DNA of 10,373 nucleotides from CBDTTM01 sp965363355 (GCA_965363355.1 CBDTTM010000084.1:1-10373), one strand, 5' to 3'; positions 1 to 7,360 are shown, numbered from the stretch's first letter. The notes: a model not told the origin generated them from the sequence alone. A program made the numbers and translations.

Positions 1-1821
1 ATGGTATCCTCGGACACTAAGGTCCTGCTAGTCTCTACCGCCGGTGAACTCTGCCACACAAAGCAAAGCCAAACAATTTACCAACCGGCTGACGAAAATC
101 GTGGCAAGATCCTTCTGCAGGCCTATTCTCATCGCATGGTCGCTAAAGCTTATATCATGCAAATTCCCTTACCAAACAATGACTTAAAACAAGGCAGCAT
201 TTCATTGAGCCTTGATGATCGCGTCGACAAAATCGAAGCTGAACTGCAAAAGCATACCGTGCCTTTCCCTTTGGATGCACAAGATAGCTTTGCGTTCATT
301 TATATTGACGGTCTGTCCAATTGCGAAGCCTTTGTCATGCAGGCAATCTACCAGCATGCTGCCTACCCATGCCCTTTCATTGGCGGTAGTGCTGGCGGCA
401 AGCTTGATTTCAAAAATACCTTTATTTACACCAATGGCTCTGTATTGGAAAACCACGCCGTCATCTGTTTCGTAAAATTGCAATGCGGCTATCGCTATGG
501 CATCTTAAAATCCCAGGCAACGGAAAAAACGCCAACCAGTTATACTGCTGTATCGACCAACGCTGCACTTCGCTATATAGAAACTGTCCTAAATGAAAGC
601 AACAAACCAGAATCCTTTATCAAAGTATTGAAACGAAGATTCGCCTGCCAAAGTACAGCTGAACTCAATCAAATTCTTTTAGAATACACCTTTGCCTCCG
701 AGGTTGGCGGCAAAGACTTCATTCGCAGCGTCGCCAAAGTCGACGAACAAAACGATCGTGTTTATTTTTTCTGTGACGTCATCGCCGGAGAAAAACTTCA
801 TTTAGTTCAGCGCATTGATTTAGAATCTTCGTTGCAGCAGGATTTAGAAAAATTCTTGCGAAACAAGCCACCGATTATAGGCGGCGTCCTAAATGACTGC
901 ATCCTGCGGCGGCTTTCTTATGCCGATAGCATCAAAAACTTAAATGTCCTCGGCAATGTATCTGCCCTTGCTGGGTTTTCGAGCTTTGGTGAAATCTGCG
1001 GCCTGCATGTCAATGAAACATTGACCGCCATTTTCTTTTATCAAATGGGTGATGTATGTGCTTATTATGATGACTATGTCTCGCAGTTCCCGCTTCATTA
1101 CAGCGCCTGCCAAGCTTATTATTTCAACCGGGTGATTTTGCGGCAGCATCAACTGCAATCCTTACAAAGCGAAATCATTCAGCTGTTTGAAACGTATCAG
1201 CAAAAATTGCCAAGCATCATCCAGAGCATCGCCCGCATGTCAAGCGACATTCAAACCATCCGCGATGATGTCAATGAACTATCTACCGGCCTTGGCACCC
1301 AGGGGGATTTATTCAAACAACTCATCCAGCGGACAGGATCGATCATGCCAAAACTGGATATCTTGTCGCAAAGCACCAATAAAATCAACGATGTCTTATC
1401 CATGATCACCGATATTTCTTCACAAATCGACCTGCTTGCTTTGAATGCTGCTATCGAAGCCGCCAGAGCCGGCGAAGCTGGACGTGGGTTCTCTGTCGTA
1501 GCCCAGGAAGTTCGCAAGCTTTCAGAAAGTACGCGGACCAGTATTCAGACAAGCGATGAAGCCATCCTCAAGCTTCTGCAGGATGTGCAGGAAATCAACG
1601 TCGTCCTCAAAGAAAACAATGAATTTGAAGCTAAGATTTTTGCCTTTGACAAAGATTTTGCTCATAAAGTCGGTTCTTTGAATGAAAGCCTGATGGGCAG
1701 CATCGAAAACATCTCGGTTTCTTCAAAATCCATTGAAGTTTTAAACGACATCAACGCTTCAACGCGAGCTGAATTGCAAAAAATCAACGATGTCATCCGC
1801 AATATCAAAATGGGGATATAA
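1..1821 (+). CDS. FIST-domain soluble methyl-accepting chemotaxis protein (probably 5' partial)
   Basis: This is a cytoplasmic chemoreceptor-type protein. FIST domains are predicted small-ligand sensors, and the MCP hairpin would signal to CheA/CheW. The N-terminal part matches FIST_N (a VSTAGEL stretch near residues 11-17) and FIST_C (GFSSFGEI at 325-332, then an NET motif typical of the domain end). A helical coiled-coil region of about residues 385-600 carries the highly conserved MCP tip, LNAAIEAARAGEAGRGF, starting at L481 and followed by SVVAQEVRKLSE. I see no transmembrane segment, signal peptide or HAMP domain, so it should be soluble. The STAGEL motif normally lies about 50 residues into FIST_N, but here it is almost at the first codon. 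The ATG at base 1 is therefore probably internal and the gene likely starts upstream of the window. The ligand is unknown. The TAA stop is followed by a terminator, so the gene ends its own transcript. Confidence 0.9.
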   Translation: MVSSDTKVLLVSTAGELCHTKQSQTIYQPADENRGKILLQAYSHRMVAKAYIMQIPLPNNDLKQGSISLSLDDRVDKIEAELQKHTVPFPLDAQDSFAFIYIDGLSNCEAFVMQAIYQHAAYPCPFIGGSAGGKLDFKNTFIYTNGSVLENHAVICFVKLQCGYRYGILKSQATEKTPTSYTAVSTNAALRYIETVLNESNKPESFIKVLKRRFACQSTAELNQILLEYTFASEVGGKDFIRSVAKVDEQNDRVYFFCDVIAGEKLHLVQRIDLESSLQQDLEKFLRNKPPIIGGVLNDCILRRLSYADSIKNLNVLGNVSALAGFSSFGEICGLHVNETLTAIFFYQMGDVCAYYDDYVSQFPLHYSACQAYYFNRVILRQHQLQSLQSEIIQLFETYQQKLPSIIQSIARMSSDIQTIRDDVNELSTGLGTQGDLFKQLIQRTGSIMPKLDILSQSTNKINDVLSMITDISSQIDLLALNAAIEAARAGEAGRGFSVVAQEVRKLSESTRTSIQTSDEAILKLLQDVQEINVVLKENNEFEAKIFAFDKDFAHKVGSLNESLMGSIENISVSSKSIEVLNDINASTRAELQKINDVIRNIKMGI

Positions 1822-1863
1822 ACAGCGAGCACCGCAACAAACAACGACCGCTTCACGTCTTTC

Positions 1864-1900
1864 AAGGACAGGCCGCCAAAAGCCTGTCCTTTTCTAATTT
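1864..1900 (+). terminator. Rho-independent terminator after the FIST-MCP gene
   Basis: A perfect 10-bp stem pairs AAGGACAGGC (1864-1873) with GCCTGTCCTT (1882-1891) around an 8-base loop. A T-rich tail follows. It lies 43 bases past the chemoreceptor stop codon and isolates that gene from the dehydrogenase downstream. Confidence 0.88.
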
Positions 1901-2015
1901 TAGGCAATGCTTTTTCGTCGGATAAAATTCCGTCAAACTGCTTTCACAAAATATTTCCGCGCTAGTTCACCTATAGGATTCGACAGATGAAACATCAACA
2001 AAAGGAGCCAATCTT

Positions 2016-3008
2016 ATGCAAAAACTTAAAGTATGTATTTTCAATTATCGTGAATTCGATGAAGGGCCTTATTTTAAAAAAGTCGGCGAAGAACTTGGCA
2101 TCGAGCTTGTGATTTGTCCGGAAGGACCGTCTGACAAAAACCTTGATTTCGCCAAAGGCTGCCAATGCATCAGCATCATCACTACACCCGTAGATGCTGC
2201 CTTAATGAAAGAATTCCATGAACTTGGCATCAAAATGATCTCGACCCGAACCATTGGCTTTGACCATATTGACCTTGAAGCTGCAAAAAAATACGATATC
2301 CACATTAGCAATGCAACGTATTCAACAAACGGCGTTGCTGACTACGCCATCATGCTGATGATGATGGCCTCACGAAAAATGAAACACATCATGCAACGGG
2401 CCGCCATTCAGGATTTCTCTTTGCCGGGACTTCAAGGCCGTGAATTTGCAAGCCTCACAATCGGCATCGTCGGCACCGGACGCATCGGACAAACCGTTAT
2501 CCGTCACTTATCGGGCTTCGGTAATCCTATCCTAGCCTGCTCTTTATATGAATGTGACGAAGTCAAAAAATATGCCCGCTATGTACCATTAGAGCAGCTT
2601 CTTAAAGAAAGTGACATCATCAGTTTGCACGCTCCGCTTGATGAGATCAACTACCATATGATCAACCAAGAAAGCATCGCCACCATGAAAGATCAAGCCA
2701 TCCTCGTCAACACCGCCCGCGGCGGCCTCATTGATACCGATGCCCTGCTCGACGCCCTGGAAAGCGAAAAAATCGGTGCCGCGGCGCTTGACGTCATTGA
2801 AGATGAATTCGACCTGTATTACAATGACCTCAAATCAGAGGTTCTAAAAAACCGTAAACTCGCCATACTAAAGAGCTACCCAAACGTCATCGTCACGCCA
2901 CATATGGCATTTTATACCGACCAAGATGTCCATGACATGGTCTACTCTTCCTTAAAGAGCTGCCAGCTTGAAATAAACGGCGAAAAAAATCCTTGGCGCG
3001 TAGGTTAA
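2016..3008 (+). CDS. D-2-hydroxyacid dehydrogenase (D-lactate dehydrogenase / VanH-like)
   Basis: This 330-residue cytoplasmic enzyme should reduce a 2-keto acid such as pyruvate to the D-hydroxy acid with NAD(P)H. The length is normal for the family. The nucleotide fold carries GxGxxG as G153-T-G-R-I-G158. The catalytic triad is R235 (in NTARGG), E264 and H296 (in VTPH), matching the numbering of lactobacillal D-LDH. A Y102-S-T-N segment precedes the VADYA helix. The STRTIGFDHID and VADYAIMLMMM stretches resemble VanH as much as fermentative D-LDH. The residue after the second Rossmann strand, normally Asp, is Ser (S176). The ATG is preceded by AAAGGAG at 2001-2007. No D-Ala-D-Lac ligase or VanX lies nearby, so a fermentative or keto-acid role is more likely than glycopeptide resistance. 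The exact substrate cannot be read from the sequence. Confidence 0.93.
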   Translation: MQKLKVCIFNYREFDEGPYFKKVGEELGIELVICPEGPSDKNLDFAKGCQCISIITTPVDAALMKEFHELGIKMISTRTIGFDHIDLEAAKKYDIHISNATYSTNGVADYAIMLMMMASRKMKHIMQRAAIQDFSLPGLQGREFASLTIGIVGTGRIGQTVIRHLSGFGNPILACSLYECDEVKKYARYVPLEQLLKESDIISLHAPLDEINYHMINQESIATMKDQAILVNTARGGLIDTDALLDALESEKIGAAALDVIEDEFDLYYNDLKSEVLKNRKLAILKSYPNVIVTPHMAFYTDQDVHDMVYSSLKSCQLEINGEKNPWRVG

Positions 3009-3049
3009 ATTTCAACTTTGGACTATGCCGCAGAGGAAACCTTTCCACA

Positions 3050-3090
3050 AAAACAGGGCTTTTACCAAAGTTTGGTAAAAGCCCTGTTTT
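3050..3090. terminator. Bidirectional terminator between convergent genes
   Basis: A nearly 20-bp inverted repeat (arms 3050-3069 and 3071-3090, centred on 3070) folds into a long hairpin with AT-rich ends and a GGGC/GCCC core. It has T-runs on both strands: TTTTTT at 3087-3092 on the plus strand and TTTTT on the minus strand beyond 3054. It lies between the dehydrogenase stop and the stop codon of the convergent PepSY gene (3091-3093), so it can end both transcripts. Confidence 0.9.
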
Positions 3091-4596
3091 TTATGATGAT
3101 CGCGAAAATACCTGCCATTTCTTCTGTAAATAAAAAGCCGTTGCCAGCAGCACGCTTCCACCCAACAAAAGGGAGAAATCGACGCCCCCGCGCATCCAGT
3201 CCATTTCATAAAAGACACTGAATAAGCTGGTCGATCTTGCTCCAAAGCCAAGAAGAACTGTTACATAACACATCATGCCTGACAAAAAGAACTGCTCTAC
3301 CCAAGCCCGCTTAGCTGGTCGATAAAAAGCATGTACCAACATAAGTATCCAAGTCAAAAAGAACATGAATATTTCGCCGCTGTCCCGGCCTGGTATCATC
3401 GAGGGCAGCAGTCGATTCCACAAGAAATAAGAAACAGATGCCGCCATGCATCCACTGATTACGGCTGCGTTCATTTTTTCGGCACTTTTGAAAAAAGTGC
3501 TGCCGCTTTCGCCTGTCTTTTCATAAAGCAGACGCCTTTTTATCGTAAAAAACACTAGACCGCTTGCGATCATTACACAGCTCAACAGCCCTAGGATAAA
3601 ATACAGCCAAGCCATTGGATAGCCGCCGAACTTAGCTATGTGCAGCCCCACAAGCGAACGTACAATGGTCGCCTGTGCATCCCATGTATTTTTCGTCGTC
3701 AGCCACTCGCCCGTCACCGCATCAAAGCTCGCTCGGTCCGTGATCGCCATCATTCGGTCATCTACGCGGCGCATAAAATGAACGACTGCATGTTTGGTAT
3801 TTGGCTGTTTGACCTGGACAAAAGCCAGCTGCCCGTCGCCAAGCTCCCCCTCAGCCAAAGGCAAAATCTCAGTCAAAGGCTGCATCATCGCCGGCTCTTT
3901 GGTTCGAGGGCGCTCGACGCTATGAAGAAAATCCTGCCAGAAGAAGCCTTCGTTTTTATAAAAGGTCGACAACGAAACCGGCATGATTTCCATAAAGGTC
4001 ATCGACAAGCCCGAATACGTAATCAAAATAACGAAGGGAATTGTCAGCACGCCCAGCATGGTGTGCACGCTGAGCCAATTTTTCCGCCAACGGAAATGGA
4101 AAAAATCGCGAATTACACGTTTCCGTATCACAATGCCGGAAAAAAGCGCCACAAGCATCATGATTCCGGCAATGCTGACGATCCATGTTCCCATGGGTTC
4201 ATGGTGCAAATTATAGTGAAACTCGGCAAAGAATTCTCCACCATCTGTTTTTCTTACCTTGATAAATTCGCCTGTCTGCGGATCTACATACTGCTCGAAT
4301 TTCTGTCCATTTTTTTGCCAGGAAACCTCTAAGGATTTCGTCCTTCCTTGGGGCAAAACCACAAACCATTGATCGGCATCCGGCGCATTTTGCATCAAAG
4401 CTTTTTGCGCGGCTGATAAAGCCTGCTGATGCGTAATTGTTGGGATTTTCGCCTCTGGCCTCATCCAATAGCTGATTTCCGGCGCAAACACGGATAAAGT
4501 CCCGGTAAAGAACACGACAAATAAAATCCAGCCGAAAAAAAGTCCGCCCCAGGTATGAAATTGCTGCAGCCTTTGGCTAAAGCTGTTTTTTACCAT
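3091..4596 (-). CDS. PepSY-associated transmembrane protein (PiuB/FoxB-like, putative ferrisiderophore reductase)
   Basis: This 501-residue inner-membrane protein belongs to the PepSY_TM family. I count about eight membrane segments (near 15-37, 136-157, 182-202, 327-352, 375-395, 407-425, 433-452 and 473-490), with large periplasmic PepSY-type regions after TM1 and TM3. Histidines sit where the family may bind heme: H14 (QFHTWGG), H127/H131/H132 (FHYNLHHEP), H178 (SVHTMLG) and H319 (GLHIAKFGG). Family member FoxB of Pseudomonas is a reported siderophore reductase; the same role here is inferred. The start is the ATG at 4594-4596, preceded by AGGGGAGGAG four bases upstream, and the protein then begins MVKNSFSQRL. 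The frame stays open a further 53 codons upstream, but that stretch lies inside the preceding gene and lacks membrane-protein character. Its start overlaps the stop of the upstream small gene (ATGGTAA), suggesting translational coupling. It is the last gene of the receptor operon. Confidence 0.9.
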   Translation of the reverse strand: MVKNSFSQRLQQFHTWGGLFFGWILFVVFFTGTLSVFAPEISYWMRPEAKIPTITHQQALSAAQKALMQNAPDADQWFVVLPQGRTKSLEVSWQKNGQKFEQYVDPQTGEFIKVRKTDGGEFFAEFHYNLHHEPMGTWIVSIAGIMMLVALFSGIVIRKRVIRDFFHFRWRKNWLSVHTMLGVLTIPFVILITYSGLSMTFMEIMPVSLSTFYKNEGFFWQDFLHSVERPRTKEPAMMQPLTEILPLAEGELGDGQLAFVQVKQPNTKHAVVHFMRRVDDRMMAITDRASFDAVTGEWLTTKNTWDAQATIVRSLVGLHIAKFGGYPMAWLYFILGLLSCVMIASGLVFFTIKRRLLYEKTGESGSTFFKSAEKMNAAVISGCMAASVSYFLWNRLLPSMIPGRDSGEIFMFFLTWILMLVHAFYRPAKRAWVEQFFLSGMMCYVTVLLGFGARSTSLFSVFYEMDWMRGGVDFSLLLGGSVLLATAFYLQKKWQVFSRSS

Positions 4597-4934
4597 AAAA
4601 CTCCTCCCCTGCCTGTCAAAAGAGCCGAAATCCCCCATAAAAGGATGTTTATTACCAAGCTGCTGGCAATCCATCGCCAGCAAATCTCTAGGTGCTCTGT
4701 CCAAAACGCATACAGCATTGCTATAACATAAATAATTGGTACCAGCCAGCCACAAAAGAAAATCGTCTCTACCGATCCGAAAGGATTCAAAAGCGATAAA
4801 CTCTTGGCAATAAGATAAGAACCTGCCACTCCGCCCAAAATCCCGGTCAAAAATCGCATGGCCAGCTGCATCGCAGGATGCGTATCAAAAAGGAGTTCTT
4901 TTATGTCGGTCCAATCCGAGGCAAATTTCCCCAT
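4590..4934 (-). CDS. Small three-TM membrane protein, DUF3649-like
   Basis: This encodes a 114-residue hydrophobic protein with three probable membrane helices (about 23-46, 55-77 and 87-107). The short N-terminus is polar (MGKFASDWTD). The pattern of MRFLTGILGGVAGSYL, then an IIYVIAMLYAFW helix, then a Trp-rich turn resembles DUF3649, small proteins commonly found between a TonB-dependent receptor and a PepSY-TM gene in Proteobacteria. That assignment comes from pattern and position, not a computed match. It starts 14 bases after the receptor stop. Its Shine-Dalgarno (AAGGAG, 4945-4950) overlaps the receptor's TAA. Its own TAA overlaps the PepSY ATG. This packing makes it a real operon member. 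The biochemical role is unknown; helping PepSY assembly or ferrisiderophore handling is a guess. Confidence 0.85.
   Translation of the reverse strand: MGKFASDWTDIKELLFDTHPAMQLAMRFLTGILGGVAGSYLIAKSLSLLNPFGSVETIFFCGWLVPIIYVIAMLYAFWTEHLEICWRWIASSLVINILLWGISALLTGRGGVLW
4601..4610 (-). promoter_or_regulatory. Ribosome binding site deciding the PepSY gene start
   Basis: The minus strand reads AGGGGAGGAG followed by TTTT and the ATG at 4596. This near-perfect Shine-Dalgarno, inside the last codons of the upstream small gene, selects the 501-residue reading over the longer open frame. Confidence 0.85.
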
Positions 4935-4948
4935 GGTGCCTAATCTCC

Positions 4949-7180
4949 TTATAAATCAATCGACATCGAGACTTTATATGTACGGCCATTTCCCACCGTA
5001 AGATAATTTTCTCTAAACACGCCCGACCAATAGTTTTTATTCGTCAAATTTTCTACACTGAACCTAAACGTCGTTGGATTGCCCTGCCACTGGGTCTTAT
5101 ACTGGACACCCGCATCATAACGGATCCACGATGGAATCTTTGCGGTATTATCCCCATTTATGTACTGCGATCCTGTGTATACCGCCCTTGTATCAAAGCT
5201 CAAGCCCTGGACTTTCGGCACTGTGTATTCAAAGCCTACATTTGCCTGCCAGGTCGGCGTACCATAAGCAGTTTTTCCATCATTGGTGCCATTTAAAGTA
5301 TGCGTCTGTATGCCGCGCATATAGGTGACGCCGCCAAGAACACTGAGGTTTTCGTTGATTTTGCCAAACGAAGCCCACTCAATTCCACGGTTTCTTTGCT
5401 GCCCGTCTTCGTTATATGTATTGGTCGCACTGTTTTTCATGACACTTGGCTTTTGAATCTGATAAAAGCTGATTGTGTTGACATTTGAGCCATGTTCCCA
5501 CTTGACGCCAACCTCAGCCTGCTTTGTCTTAAACGGTGCAAATGTCGTTCCATAGTTGCTGGCAGTTGTATCGGTAACTGTACTGCCCTTGCTCAAACCC
5601 TCGATATAGTTTGCATACAGAGAAATCGGTTTGGCCCAAGGCTTCACGACAAAAGCGATGGCTGGCGTCACTGCACTTTTGCTATAACTAGAGGTTACCG
5701 CACCTGTCGTAGAGCTGTAGTTATCGCTTTCGATTTGCTGATTGCGGACACCTAATGTCAAATTGTATTTGTCATTAACAAACGACATCGTATCGGCAAT
5801 TGCAAGGCTAGTCAGCGTTGAAGATGCGGTCTTCGGCGCATTAGCCGGATCAGCTGACAATATTGGAACCGACGGATTATAGATATTAGAAGAATACGTA
5901 CCGCTTTGCGTATATGCAGATCCACTTTCTGTATCGACACGAGTCGCGCTCAGAACCATTTTATGCTTGATGTCACCGGTATTGAATGTATGGCGCAGCC
6001 CAAGTTCCGCCGACACATTATCCGAATAACCATTGATATTGGTCGTATAACCGCTGTAATTGCCAAGAGCGTCTGTGTTTCTAGCATGCGTAGAATTTAT
6101 AAAACCTTTGTATGTATTTTTCAAATAACCAATGCTGGCATATGCCGTCAAATCTTTACTGAAATCATATTCACTGCGGAACATCGCGCCTTTATTGCTT
6201 AAAGATCCGTAAGCCCCCTTGAACGCGTTGATATCGCCTGCCGGAGCTGACGGGATCTGCGTGATGGAATTTTTGAAGTTGACCATCATCGACGATCCAC
6301 CCGTGAATTTCTCCGTATCATTATACGCATCGACATAGGCGCGCCAGCGTTTCCCTTGATAATCGAGATTCAGCGCACCAAGCGTCCGGCCTTTGTCTTG
6401 CCCCGATACACCGGTACCGCCTTCACGCCGCACGGCATTTAACCGAAAACCCCATTCATTTTCTTCACCAAAACGGCGACCAAGATCAAGATGAAGTCCC
6501 AGCTGGGAACCCGAGGTATAATCGGTCGTCACCCTCGTGATTGGTTTATCTTCGGCTTTTTTGGTTATGATATTGATCGTTCCGCCAACCGATCCGCCCG
6601 GCGGCGTTCCATTCAAAAGCGCGCTCGGTCCTTTGAGCACCTCTACTCGCTCGATCATTTCCGTCGGCACATGCCCGGAAGGAACGATGCCATACAAACC
6701 ATTGAAACTCAAGTCATCCGCCGTCACATCAAAACCACGGATCGTATAATTCTCGTTCATATGTCCGCTCGACGTCGTAAAACGCACCGAAGGATCATTG
6801 AGCAAGACATCCGAAAGCGTTCTTGCCTGCTGATTCTCAATCACTTTTGACGTGTAGCTAATCATATTGAACGGGATATCGAGAAGATCTGTGCTGCCAA
6901 GCATTCCGAGATTCGCCTTTTTAGCCACCTGTCCGCCGGCATAAGCATCTTCTTTTTCTTCCGTTTTTTCTTTTTCCACTTTTTTCTCCTTTTCTGAGGT
7001 CACCGTCACCTTTTGAAAAGTGAATTCATTTCCTTCGGATTTTTTTTCTTCGTTTTGTTCCGAAGCTGCCGTCTCCGTCTCATGTTCCGCTGCATAAGCA
7101 ACAAAAGGAGAATGAAGGGCCAACGTACTGCCAACTAAGGCACATAATATTCTTTTTCTATGTTTAGATAATTTATGCAA
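4949..7180 (-). CDS. TonB-dependent siderophore receptor (ferrichrome/FcuA-type)
   Basis: This 743-residue outer-membrane beta-barrel should take up a ferric siderophore using TonB energy. A signal peptide has a basic start (HKLSKHRKR), a hydrophobic core and a likely AYA cleavage site near residue 30. A TonB-box candidate, KVTVT (57-61), is followed by a Lys/Glu-rich spacer (about 62-78). The plug starts around residue 100. It holds LSDVLLNDPSVR, NYTIRGF and the strongly conserved IERVEVLKGPSALLNG and GGTINIITKK motifs. The rest is a 22-strand-type barrel, with C-terminal motifs SVENLTNKNYW and YKVSMSIDL. The last residue is Leu, not the usual Phe. The start is a TTG at 7178-7180, chosen because AAAAGGAG lies eight bases upstream and it places the basic residues at the N-terminus; there is no in-frame ATG before the signal peptide. 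Plug motifs resemble FcuA-like ferrichrome receptors, but the ligand is not determined. It is the first gene of the Fur-boxed leftward operon. Confidence 0.95.
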   Translation of the reverse strand: MHKLSKHRKRILCALVGSTLALHSPFVAYAAEHETETAASEQNEEKKSEGNEFTFQKVTVTSEKEKKVEKEKTEEKEDAYAGGQVAKKANLGMLGSTDLLDIPFNMISYTSKVIENQQARTLSDVLLNDPSVRFTTSSGHMNENYTIRGFDVTADDLSFNGLYGIVPSGHVPTEMIERVEVLKGPSALLNGTPPGGSVGGTINIITKKAEDKPITRVTTDYTSGSQLGLHLDLGRRFGEENEWGFRLNAVRREGGTGVSGQDKGRTLGALNLDYQGKRWRAYVDAYNDTEKFTGGSSMMVNFKNSITQIPSAPAGDINAFKGAYGSLSNKGAMFRSEYDFSKDLTAYASIGYLKNTYKGFINSTHARNTDALGNYSGYTTNINGYSDNVSAELGLRHTFNTGDIKHKMVLSATRVDTESGSAYTQSGTYSSNIYNPSVPILSADPANAPKTASSTLTSLAIADTMSFVNDKYNLTLGVRNQQIESDNYSSTTGAVTSSYSKSAVTPAIAFVVKPWAKPISLYANYIEGLSKGSTVTDTTASNYGTTFAPFKTKQAEVGVKWEHGSNVNTISFYQIQKPSVMKNSATNTYNEDGQQRNRGIEWASFGKINENLSVLGGVTYMRGIQTHTLNGTNDGKTAYGTPTWQANVGFEYTVPKVQGLSFDTRAVYTGSQYINGDNTAKIPSWIRYDAGVQYKTQWQGNPTTFRFSVENLTNKNYWSGVFRENYLTVGNGRTYKVSMSIDL

Positions 7181-7188
7181 AATCAGCG

Positions 7189-7196
7189 CTCCTTTT
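7189..7196 (-). promoter_or_regulatory. Ribosome binding site for the TTG-initiated receptor
   Basis: The minus strand reads AAAAGGAG, then eight bases, then TTG at 7180. This decides the receptor start. The site directly abuts the Fur box at 7198-7212. Confidence 0.8.
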
Positions 7197-7197
7197 A

Positions 7198-7212
7198 TGA
7201 TAATGATTATCA
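7198..7212. promoter_or_regulatory. Fur box 1 (perfect 7-1-7 palindrome) controlling the receptor operon
   Basis: TGATAATGATTATCA matches the 7-1-7 Fur consensus TGATAATnATTATCA at every defined position. It sits between the probable receptor transcription start and its Shine-Dalgarno, so iron-loaded Fur would block the operon. A second inverted pair, TGATA-ACA-TATCA (7215-7227), adjoins it and may extend the site. Fur is the most likely binder; another Fur-family protein is possible. Confidence 0.88.
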
Positions 7213-7228
7213 AATGATAACATATCAA

Positions 7229-7257
7229 AGTCTATCAAGACCGCTCCCTAAAGTAAA
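7229..7257 (-). promoter_or_regulatory. Candidate promoter of the receptor operon
   Basis: On the minus strand TTTACT (7252-7257) and TAGACT (7229-7234) lie 17 bases apart, each four of six against the sigma-A consensus. The predicted start would fall just upstream of Fur box 1. The weak boxes would suit an activator-dependent promoter, and the direct TATCAA repeats (7223-7228, 7233-7238) overlap or adjoin the -10. The call is tentative. Confidence 0.4.
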
Positions 7258-7331
7258 TGGATTTTTGGTAAAATCACCTGCACATTTCGTCCAATGCAAA
7301 GCTTCAACAAACACTGCGTCTATATATTAGG

Positions 7332-7360
7332 TTGACATTCTCTCCTTTTTTTGATAAATT
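7332..7360 (+). promoter_or_regulatory. Promoter of the AraC-family regulator gene
   Basis: A perfect TTGACA (7332-7337) is followed, 17 bases later, by TAAATT (7355-7360), four of six against TATAAT. Fur box 2 starts at the downstream edge of the -10, a good position for repression. Confidence 0.6.

Noticed and set aside
1901..2000. Possible promoter for the dehydrogenase
   Set aside because: TTCACA at 1943-1948 and TATAGG at 1972-1977 are too far apart (23 bases), and no other pair is convincing, so I did not annotate one.
2016..3008. Reading the dehydrogenase as part of a vancomycin-resistance cluster
   Set aside because: Only the dehydrogenase is VanH-like; ligase, dipeptidase and sensor genes are absent on both sides, and strong terminators isolate the gene.
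3640..4332. A 230-codon open frame on the plus strand inside the PepSY gene
   Set aside because: It is antisense to a well-supported membrane protein, lacks a ribosome binding site, and its product is a His/Arg/Pro-rich jumble with no recognisable domain. It is a shadow of the real gene.
4597..4755. 53-codon upstream extension of the PepSY gene
   Set aside because: It overlaps the small membrane protein in another frame, while a strong Shine-Dalgarno sits just before the ATG at 4596 and the family N-terminus starts there.
6491..6850. A 119-codon plus-strand frame inside the receptor gene
   Set aside because: It is opposite the most conserved plug region of the receptor, has an Arg-rich composition and shows no start signal.
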